Below, in pieces: positions 24,801-36,800 of a stretch of 64,000 nucleotides of DNA. Numbering within the stretch: position 1 is the stretch's first letter; every line of letters begins with the position of its first letter. The stretch is taken from positions 4,464,001 to 4,528,000 of the forward strand of contig OY783208.1 of the NCBI GenBank assembly GCA_963678705.1. The letters are read 5' to 3'. The position numbers and the translations under genes are program-made. The DNA comes from Panorpa germanica (lineage: Eukaryota; Arthropoda; Insecta; Mecoptera; Panorpidae). The notes under the pieces are model-generated. The model made no database searches and had not been told where the DNA came from. It saw only the letters and a list, made by a program, of their open reading frames with translations.

Positions 24801-27800
24801 CGTTGGTTTCGTTTTTTTTATGTTGCATTCTTTGCAAATATTTTGGAGGGAATAGATACAAATAAATAAAGTGAATATCTTCAGTCTGTTAAAGTCAGTG
24901 CAGTTGTGCAGTTGGTTGAGTTACTACAGATTATTATATTTTTTGCATAAAGTTATAAATATTAATTGTTTTCTTAAGTGGTTAATAATAATTTCTTTAT
25001 GTAATAAATCTATACATATTGATTTATATTACGTTTTAATTGATATAAGGTAAGTTTTCTATAATCTTATTTTATATTTGCATTTATATTTCTACAATAT
25101 GTTGTTACAATATGAGTTGTGTAAACCTTTTTTAACGATAGTAATAATTGTCTGACATTCTATGTAATATTACACGATTCATGAGTATTAGTTTAGAAAT
25201 ATTTCAATAGTAAATAAAAATGTTATATTTCCGTACCAAATATAGAAACATATTAATAGTGTAAAATGTTCTGTAGTAAATAACAATTACTATGACAAAA
25301 CTTAAAATATAACTTTTGTTACTCGCTAATAGATAAAATTTAACTGTGCTAAAAGTGAAACTTTCAAATATTTACATTATTTACTGATGATAACAAAATG
25401 CTTTAATTAACAATGCAACTTATTTAAAACATGGTTTAATGATTATACTATGTTTTTCAGGTATTGAGACATATATTGTGTTTCCCTTGCTGTCAAAGTA
25501 AAGTGGCCCGTGATATATTTAGTAAAGGTAAGTTATTAATAACTTACAGTTATTAATCTAATCTATTTCTGTATTTTATTCTAAATTAATTCAATCTTTC
25601 ATATATTTTTTATCTGTGGCTCGATGTAAAAAGGCAAATGTCAAAACTTCCACATTTTAGAAAGGTTTATTACCAATGTTATTAAAAATTATTTTAATTC
25701 TAACATATTTAGTCTATGGTTCAAACAGAAAAGGACTATTTTAGTATGGTTTGGTAGTTGTTAAAGTTATCAGTTAAGTATTGATGTTTAACACTTTTAG
25801 CTTCTACTGATATTAGTTAATTGATATCGATATTGGCCAAACATACATCTCTGTTATTGATTGAGATCTAAATTTGTCTGCTTACCATTTTAAGCATTGC
25901 AGAAATGATTCAGTCAGAACTCCAGTTTACATGTCATATGGCTGGAAATTATACATGTTTCAGTATTGAAACGAAAATGTGAAATTCAAATCAAAGACAG
26001 ACAAGTCATTCAGATAGCAGTTTTACCAAATCTGTTTGACATTGCATAATTACACCTGTCATTACATAACTAAAATGATTTGTAATCTGTTTTCGATATT
26101 CATAACATATTTAATACCTTCAGTAAAAATTACATGAGCCTAATTTTGCTTTTAGAAAAATGAAATTCTTTTATTTGTTTCAGATTCTTGAATGATACAC
26201 ATTATACTTATTATATATTGCTGCTATATTAATTTTGAGCTAAGACGAGTATAATTTTTATTACTGGTTTGTTAATTTTATTTATTTATAAATGTTTTAT
26301 ATTCTACATTGTAAAAATATTCGTCGAAATAATGCTTTAAACACCTCTTTCTTATGCTAAAGCTACACTGCGAAAAAGAATAGTACAGAAATAAATCCAT
26401 CACTTGAATCATACAAATGTATATATGGTACATTTAAATTCAAATTTAAAAGTAGGCGCAAATAATTTATATTTTTATTGTTATTATTTCTGGAGTATTC
26501 TTTTCCGCAGTGCAGCCCTAGCGTAAGAAAAAGGCGTCTAAAGCATGTTTTCAATCCATTCTGCTTACAATGCATGTTTTATTATTCATGTTTCACATTT
26601 ATTATTCACATTTTAAATAAACTTATGTTCTTGCATGTTACTTTAGTTTCCACAAAATATTTTAGTTTCCATAATCATTTACCTTTATGTTATAGATTAA
26701 CGTAGTCATATATATTTTTAATTTAATAAATAAATAAAATTATAAAATTAATTATAAAATCTAAAATTATTTTATTGGTTTCAAATCATACACGCCAAAA
26801 AGACTTCGCTTTGCGACAAGGGTAAACGTTACTGGAATTTAAATTTTTACATGAAGTTCAAGCCACACACAAAAGACAAACGTCGCTTGCGACGGGTGTA
26901 AAAGCTAGTAAACATATAAACATATAAAAATAGATTCAAACACCTGGGACATTATAATATATAGCGCTTCGCCCCGTCGCAAAGCGACGTGTATTTAATA
27001 TTTGTGAATAAATAAAAGTTATTTGATAAATAGAAAATAATCTTGAAATATTGTTTATGGACCGCCTTTCGGCTTTACAATCTACATTTTTAATACATTT
27101 CATATACTTTAACTTACAATTAAATTTACATTATTCTCCACTTACTTATTTATTCTTTTTTTTGTCCTTTCCTTCTTACTATTTCCGCCATCCACCTCTT
27201 TCCTTCACTGCCTCCCTTTAATAGCTGGCCAATATTCGTTTCGCTAGCTACTTTTTCCTTACACTCAAACTTAATGTGCTCCAGTGTTTCATCCTCCGCT
27301 CCGCACACTCTACACTTTCTTTCCTCACTATTTTCCAAGTATCTGTTTCCTTTTTCCTCATTTCCCAATCTAAACCTTGCTGTTCTTCTTATGTGTTGTA
27401 TGTTTTTTTCTATAAGGTATTGAGGCACATTATTTTCCCATAACCTTTTGTATCTTTTATTGTAGTTACTTTTTTCTATTTTTCCCATTCTCTTCTGCTG
27501 TTGTATCTTCTTATCCCTTCTCCTTAGCTCCTCTTCCACACTTGCGCCTCCTTCTCTTCTCCTCTCTGCCTCCTCGATCGCCATTCCATTCCTTTCAAAG
27601 TACTATTTTGTCTTTTTTGTACCTCCTCCCCCCCATTCTTTATGCTTTCCTCCCTTATTTTCTTTAAAATTTTGCTTTCCGCTCTGTTCAATTTCTCCTC
27701 GTATTTTACTGCTCTTTCCCCTGTTTTAATTCGTATCTTTTCCCATTTTAGCTCCTCCATAGCCATGTATCCTGGCGTGCACCTGTCCAGCCCTAGTAAC

Positions 27801-30800
27801 CATTTAATATATTTCACCTGTATTCTTTCCAACTTTTCTTGCTCCTTCCACCCCCAAACCTCTGCTCCATACAACATTATACTGGCTATCAGTCTATTAA
27901 ACATCCATAATCTCTTTTGTATGTCCCCCCCAAATACCTTCTCCCCTAGTCCCACACCCGTCGCATTGCTAGCTCCGCCTTCTTTGCTACCTCCCTTATC
28001 TGAGCCTTTTCTCCATTGTTCTTTTTAAAAGTGTAGCCCAGATATTTAAATTCTTCTACTTCCTCAATGTCCTCTGTTTTGTATTTCCACTTTTTATGTC
28101 TTCTTTTTCCACCACCTTTTTTAAATACCATAACTTTTGTCTTTTCCACATTTAACTCTAGTCCTTTCCTGTCTATATATCTCTCTAGCCGGTGAGCCAT
28201 CTCCTGCAGCTCTCCTTCCCTTTTTGCCAACAGGACTATATCGTCAGCGTATGCTAAAGTCCATATCTTGTACTGTCTTCCTATTAGCACCCCCCCCCCA
28301 TCTTGTCCTCTTTCCATTACCCCCTCCAAGTCTGCTGTATATATCGCAAATAAAATGCAAAATATTATTTTGTTATAATTCCTTTATTTACAGTAATAAA
28401 GCACTGTATTGACCAGTCTCCAGTGCCCCGCCCATAAGCCCCAATCGTCACCTCTTGGCTCCATGCTCTCTTACGTTTCCGAACTTTTAATTTGATTCCT
28501 CTAAACTTCTGCCATGAAGCGCCTCCTACTTTTAGCACTCTGCATCGCTTCTTCCCTGAGAATCGTCGGTCCTTAGAGTACTTTCACAGCGCCCCCGCTG
28601 CGTAAAATTATCATTTACCATAATGAAGCACAGTATTGAACAATGTCCACTGCCCCGCCCCTAAACATCAATCACCTCTTGGCTCCATGCTCTGTATCGT
28701 TCTCGCACTTTTAATTGTAATCATCTGCACCTTTGCCATAATGCACCCACTTGCAACACTACAGCTTAACTGAACATCATCGCTTATTAGGGCACTTTCC
28801 TTTCAATCCCCATACCCAGCCGCCCTCACTTTTAGCACTAAAGCACATATTCTGCAATACGGTTACCTCCCAGAGCCATTATAATCTATCGCCACTACTT
28901 CTAACACCACCGTTACTTAGAACTGAACCCCAGCGCCACACTCTTCTTCAATCAGACACTACCAATTCGATATTACAGCAATTCATTTAAAGCGTTTTCC
29001 CGCCCCCACTTCCCCAATTTCACGCTGCTACTAAGGTTAAATTTATTTTCGCAAATATGCACATGCATAGTTTCTATTTTTTCACTTTTTCTATTTTTTG
29101 ATATTTGGGGCTGTTAACTATTTCCCCCCTATACCTCTCACTCCTGTTCGATTTCACAGCACAACAAACGCACCAAAAATCAATCCAATTCTACTACTGA
29201 ATGTAATTTAAATATCTGACTTATAGAGAACTATTTAGCTTCTATTTAATATTCTACATGCAAAATATCATCGTTGTACCTCTATATTGTTCTTATACTC
29301 GGTTTATCACCCCCCATTCTAGTGTTACACTTAAGAAAATGTAGTTTTTTTATATTATCGTTATTAATATGTCAATCTATATCTGCATACTAAATTTCAG
29401 CTTTGTATTTATATTTTAGCATTAGAACCCCCCACAATCCTCCGCTACTGAACAAGTTTGTTAAAGTTTAGCACGGGGATCTATTTTATTTGTATCTAAG
29501 AACATATTTTTTAAACTATAGCCCTTCATCTCTATATATTTCATATTTCTGGTTTTTGGCCCCCAGCGCCCGCCGCCTCTAAAAAGTTACAGTTTTCTAT
29601 AGTTTGTCTTTAATGACACTCTATATAAGGCACACGTTCCAAATATCAACGTTCTAGCTCTGATGCGACATTGCCCCCAAAAAATCGCGCCGCTACTGAA
29701 TTAAAATTTTGGTAATCCAATTATTGGCAAACATGCGCAATTAGTGTCTTAATACATACCCTAAGTTTTAATACTACTTTTTCAATATTTTTGGCTTTTA
29801 CTGTCTCAACTCCCGCCGCCACTGGAAATTTAGGGCGTTATATTTTTTTTCTTCAATTATCGTCTACAGCGAGCCTACATATTAAATTTGAACGTCCTAA
29901 CTCTTTTCTAACATTGCCCCCAGAAATTCGCGCCGCTACTGAACTCAAATTTCAAATTTCCAACTATTGGAAAATGTGCACAATTATGATCTCAATATGC
30001 ACACCAAATTTCAGTTTTTTATCTTTTCTAGTTCGTCAGATATTTGCAAAAGTATTTTTTCGAATTTTGCAGTTTTTCCTGAATAAGTTTTTCCACGGAA
30101 ATTCAGGGAAAAATTCAGGGACGTAGAAAGTCTTAGAAATTCGTCCTTTACATAATATCAAAATTTAAAAAACTTTGTAGGCGCCGTTTAGAAGATACCA
30201 TATACGATTTTGTTACCGGATATATATATATATCGCTCTAAATAAACAAATAACGCTCTATATAAATATCTATGAGTTCTTATGAGTTTTCCATGTTAAA
30301 TTGGAACATTACGAACATTATAATAAGTAGACTAGCGCTTCGCCCCGTCGCAAAGCGACGTGTATATTATTAGTTTGATTTAAAGTTAATAGAATAATCC
30401 TAATATTGTTTTTAAATGTATTCAATTTAAAACTGTAAATACTTGATTTGAAAATATGTTTGTTTCCATTAAAATCAAAAATACTATATAATTTGGTTAA
30501 TATTTTGAATCCTAAAAAAAATAATTTTGCTTGCATAAAGAAATTAAACGTTTTTTTAGTTCAAGTTGCGATAGTTTGGAGGTGAATCATATTTGGAAAA
30601 GTTGTTAAATAGTTGTGTAAGATAATTTTTCTAAATCAGTCAATTTATCTGTAAAAATATGTTTATAATATAGTCAAATTAGATTTAAAGTTCTTGTTCT
30701 TTAGTTAGGTTTCACATTTTTAGTCATAAGAGAAGAAATTAATTTATGTAAATTTATATTATGTAAGGTATATACTATAAGAATGTAGTGCCTATCGATA

Positions 30801-33800
30801 AAAATAATAAATAAATAAATAACTAAATATCCCGTAAATCAACATCCCGTGAAGGTTAGGCATACTAAATATATCCAAATTAACACTATAATAATATGAA
30901 ACAATTGAACTATACATTCACCTTTCCGGTATACATCTCATAAACGCGGTCGTATGTTTTTTCTATAATTGTATTTTATACAATTTAGCTGTTTACTTCA
31001 TATATTTTAACAGTTACAAAATAATATCTCATTTGTAAAATGTTTGTTTATTAATATAAAAATACACAGAAACTTAACAAAACAAATTTTGGGTTACCAG
31101 AAGTAGCTAGAATTGAAGGGATATTATAGGGAAATGAATTTATAGAAAGAAAATAAAGGAAATAGAAAATACTTTGAAATCAATTAAAGAAATACAATTT
31201 AAATTATAAAGCAACACTTGTTACTAAATCATTACTTAATAAATAATTTGATTTTTTCTTCAACTAATTCCATGCCTCGTTTATTCCAGTGTAGTTCATC
31301 AATTCTGTTGTTACGTCCACAAAATCTAAAACAAAACATTTATTAAAACGTTTATTAATTACTAAATAATAACGCACATATTTTATAATATTATACAAAT
31401 TATACATACTTCTCAAAGAGGTCTTTATTGACTTCATTATTTAAAATAAATAAGTCTCTGACATCGATGACTTCCTGGTTTGGTTCTGAAATATTATAAA
31501 TAAACTAATTAATAAATGTACACAATGTTAAGTTAGTATTAAAACAATCATAATCACGTTTTTTTAGTTTCAGTAAAATGTTATTGTATAAACGTAATAG
31601 CCTAGACTGTGCTTCATTTTGAAATTTAGGTGGCTGTGGGATAGTTAGCCAAATAACTTTTGCATTTGCTCGTCTTAAAATCTGACTAATTTTTTTGGTG
31701 TTTAAATTAAACTGTTTAGGACTCTTATTCTATAAAGAAAAATACAATTTAAATATTTTTTATAATCTTAATTATGTTATTAAATATGATATTATGATAT
31801 TACGATATTAAGATATAAAGTATTTTTTATAAACAATTTATACATACCAATAAAATGTCATTAACGCCAATTAATATTATGTATGTATTTTTTTTAGACA
31901 TCGATGTGAAATTTGTTGATACGATAAGATTTTTTAGTTGTCGCGATGTGCGTCCGCCTTTTGCCATATCTACACATCTTTTACCATCTTTAAAAAAGAC
32001 TCTTTTTTTTAATATTTTATCTCCGTATCTTACCATAAAACTGGCTCCAAGCACAATCAGGTTATTGTTCTGTAAAAATGCATTAAATTAATACAAGAAA
32101 ATATGTTTTTAAAATGTTAGTTTAAATGAAAACATAGTTGTAATAAAATAAAATGTATTAATATTTTAAATTTATGTACATACCATATTTATTAATCAAA
32201 GTTGAAAACCGTTTAAATATAACAATAATTTGCAAATGTCACTGTGAGGGCGTTCCACTAAGCAGTCAAAACGATCACGGTCGCCAACTTTGTATGGCAG
32301 AATGATCTGTAAATAAATAATATATATATGAATAATTGTATATAAATAAAATATACCATATTAATTAGGTGATTAATTTTTTTTCACAAATGATTTAAAT
32401 CATAAATCTTTTAATAACTTTAAAATACAATATTAGTATAATATAATTGTTCCAATCAGTCAACTTATCTGTAATTGCTTTTTTAATGTAGTGACATGAG
32501 TTTATAAGTATCAAGTAATCTTTCTATTGTAATAAGTAAACAAAAATATAATAAAGTTAATTACAAATAAGTCGTTCAGCAACACCACGTGAAGGTTGAA
32601 ACATAAAATTTGATTCTTCAAATTTTTGCTTATTGCTTTAAAAATAAATAAGAAACTTGAAAAATCAAATTTCAGTTGCCGGGAACGAGGAGTAGAATTA
32701 AAGGGATGTTAAAGTGGAATGATTTTATGGAAGGAAATATGACTCTGAAAACAATTTAAATAATAAAATTAACAAGTTAAAAATTACAATTATTATAACA
32801 ATAAAATGCAGTAAATAACAGTAAAATAACAGTTAAAAAATATTAACAAACGAAGAAAATAATGATACTTAAAATGTCAAAAAATATATTACACAATATT
32901 CAAATTTTAATAACTCAAGTTTTTTAAATGAGCATATTATTATTTACTTAGAAAACGCTAAAAAATATATCAACATTATAAGCAACACAAAGCATCAACA
33001 AATCCCAACATTTCCCACGAGAAACGGCCTTTGTGATTAGTTGTGTGCTCTGTGCAGAATATAAAGAATAAACAATTTAGATTCTCCTATGTATTGATTA
33101 GATATGGAATTATATTCAAATTTTAATAATGTAAGAATACATTAATGGGCATTAATAGATACAAAACTTGTTACTTAGGAAAAGCTAAAAAATATATTGA
33201 TCATTATAAGCAACACAAAGCATCAACAAATCCCAACATTTCCCACGAGAAACAGCCTTTGTGATTAGTTGTGTGCTCTGTGCAGAATATAAAGAATAAA
33301 CAATTTAGATTCTCCTATGTATTGATAAGATATGGAATTATATTCAAATTTTAATAATGTAGGGCTACACAAATTGGGCATTAATAGATACAAAACTTGT
33401 TACTTAGGAAAAGCTAAAAATATATTAACATTATAAGCAACACAAAGCATCAACAAATCCCAACATTTCCTACGAGAATCGGCCTTTGTGATTGTTTGAG
33501 TACTAAGTGCAGAATATAAAGAATAAACAATTTAGATTCTCCTATGTATTGATTAGATATGGAATTATATTCAAATTTTAATAATGTAGGGCTACACAAA
33601 TTGGGCATTAATAGATACAAAACTTGTTACTTAGGAAAAGCTAAAAAATATATTGATCATTATAAGCAACACAAAGCATCAACAAATCCCAACATTTCCC
33701 ACGAGAAACGGCCTTTGTGATTGTTTGAGTACTAAGTGCAGAATATAAAGAATAAACAATTTAGATTCTCCTATGTATTGATTAATTATGGGATTATATT

Positions 33801-36800
33801 TAAATTTTAATAATGTAGGGCTACACAAATTGGGCATTAATAGATACAAAACTTGTTACTTAGGAAAAGCTAAAAATATATTAACATTATAAGCAACACA
33901 AAGCATCAACAAATCCCAACATTTCCTACGAGAAACGGCCTTTGTGATTGTTTGAGTACTAAGTGCAGAATATAAAGAATAAACAATTTAGATTCTCCTA
34001 TGTATTGATTAGATATGGAATTATATTCAAATTTTAATAATGTAGGGCTACACAAATTGGGCATTAATAGATACAAAACTTGTTACTTAGGAAAAGCTAA
34101 AAAATATATTGATCATTATAAGCAACACAAAGCATCAACAAATCCCAACATTTCCCACGAGAAACGGCCTTTGTGATTGTTTGAGTACTAAGTGCAGAAT
34201 ATAAAGAATAAACAATTTAGATTCTCCTATGTATTGATTAATTATGGGATTATATTCAAATTTTAATAATGTAGGGCTACACAAATTGGGCATTAATAGA
34301 TACAAAACTTGTTACTTAGGAAAAGCTAAAAAATATATTGATCATTATAAGCAACACAAAGCATCAACAAATCCCAACATTTCCCACGAGAAACAGCCTT
34401 TGTGATTAGTTGTGTGCTCTGTGCAGAATATAAAGAATATATAATTTATATGCTCTCTTGTCTTGATTGGAATATACCTGTATATTTTAAACTTTTTATA
34501 ATTGACGGCAATAAGAAAGTGAAAGTAAACAAAATTATTATTATAACAGAACTCTTTTATAAACTACATTGGATGTAAATGCGTTGTTGTTAGATTTTTT
34601 ACCTTTTGGATCAGATATTTCTATTTTAAGATTATTGGATGATTTTACTCGCGAAAGGGCTACATATAATTGACCATGTGCAAAGACTGGTTCTCTTAAT
34701 AAAACGCCAACCTTTTCAAATGTTTGTCCTTGTGATTTGTTGATGGTCATAGCAAAAGCTAAACGAATAGGAAACTGAATTCTTTTAAGAGTAAATGGAA
34801 GATTTATATCTGAAGGAGCTAAAATAATTTTTGGTATAAAAGCGCGGTTACCTGAATGACTTCCACTAATTATTTCAGCGACTATAACTGAAGAATGAAG
34901 TTCCTTTACTATTAGTCTCGTTCCGTTACAGAGACCATTCTTAGGACTCATGTTTCTCAAAAGCATTATTATTGCTCCGATTTTTAAATTAAGTTTATGA
35001 GGTGGCATTCCAGCTGGCGTTAAACTATTCAAAAATTCTATAGGAAAATTATTTTGCTCAGCTTCCGAATCAGCTGAAACAGAATCATTACTAAGATAAC
35101 TCATGGTCTCGCCATTTAACATATTTAAAACTTCCTCATTTATTTCTAATGTATGTTCATTTAATGGACATAAAATAATGCGCGATTTTAGATCAATAAT
35201 GTCAATTAAATTAATATCTTCATATATTTCGTCTACTAATGACTTTTTAGCAATAAAATTTGATGGAATCTTAATCACACTTGTAACACTATCTGGAAGA
35301 TCTGATACTAATCCATCGCCAATTTTAAGTAACCATGTAGTAAATTCATTTTCCTTTTCTGAAACCCTCATATTAATTGTTAAGTGTTGCACGCTAAAAA
35401 CAGACCATAGTCTACTATTTTGAATACAAGATGCAATTACATCTTGAACTGAACCACGTTTTACGACAGGTAGACATTGTCGAAAGTCTCCCCCAATTAA
35501 CATAATTTTATTGCCAAATGGTTTGTTATTATTCATTAGATCGCGGAGGCACATATCGATTATATCTAAAGCAAAATAAGGCGCCATTGTAACCTCATCC
35601 CATATAATTAATTTGGCTTCTTTTAGTAATTTACCATCAACTGAATTGTGCCTTATTGATGAAGTTGAGTCGGCATTTAAAGGAACTGGTAATTTAAATA
35701 AAGAGTGAACTGTGCGGCCCCCTTGTAATAATGTAGCTGATATCCCAGTATATGCTACTGATACAGCTGTTAATCCCAAACCACGTACCACATGTAATAA
35801 AGTAGTGTACAAAAAAGTTTTACCACTACCACCTGGGCCGTCAATAAAATAACATTTTTGCGTTTCATTGTCATTATTAATACATAACATAATATTGTCG
35901 AAAACATTACGCTGTTCTAAATTTAATTGACTACTGTAGTTAAGGCCCAGCTCATATTCTTTTTGCTGATTGACTGAGTAGTCATTAGTATCTTCAATAC
36001 TAACAGTTCGTTTCTCCGGTAAACCAAAATGTAAATAATTACAATTGTGAGTTATTAAAATGTCAATAATATCATTAATAGCTAGTTGCTCTGCATTTTC
36101 TTTATCATACTTTAAATTATAATCTTCACATAAACAATCTATATGAGTTTCCCACAATTTCTTCACGTCTGTAGGTTCACAGAAGATACAAATAAACGCA
36201 AAAAGTTGACGTAATTGTTTAGGCATTTTACATAACGATGCTTCCTCTAAGCAACGGTCCCATTGAGAATCATCTTTTAATAGTCCAAGTGCCTTAGCAG
36301 TTTCAGCAAAAGTGGAATAAACAGTGCCATTAACAGTTCGTAGATCAGCATAACATGTAGCACCTCGAATATGCAATAAAACTAAACGCAAATAAAAACG
36401 TTCCCCTTCTTTGGGGCTAACACTATAGAGCCGAGCAATAATTTTAGATCCAGATCGTTTCCGCTGTGTCCAAATTTTCTTACGATTAAATACAAAATGT
36501 TCCGGAATTTCGGTGTAAAAATATTGTCTAGAATCTAACGAATGCAAATTTAATTTAAACCATGCAGTTAACGTGGTGTCAATATGGTTTAATATAGCCA
36601 ATTCTTCCTCGCCAGGTGTGAAAAGTATGCTTTGATGGTTTTCCAAATGCACTGCTAAACGATAGATAGAGTGTGTTTTAAATTGCATATCGAATGCAAA
36701 TATGCGCCATATGGCTTCTGGCGGACTAACGTAACGTGCATCCAAATAAAAAGAAACTTCGTCCCAATTTAGTTGTGTTTGTCCTTCCGTAGACACTTTA

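Noticed and set aside
32942-34440. Possible CRISPR-like or regulatory array
   Set aside because: The units are 228 bp with no unique spacers, in a eukaryotic genome; this is an ordinary satellite.
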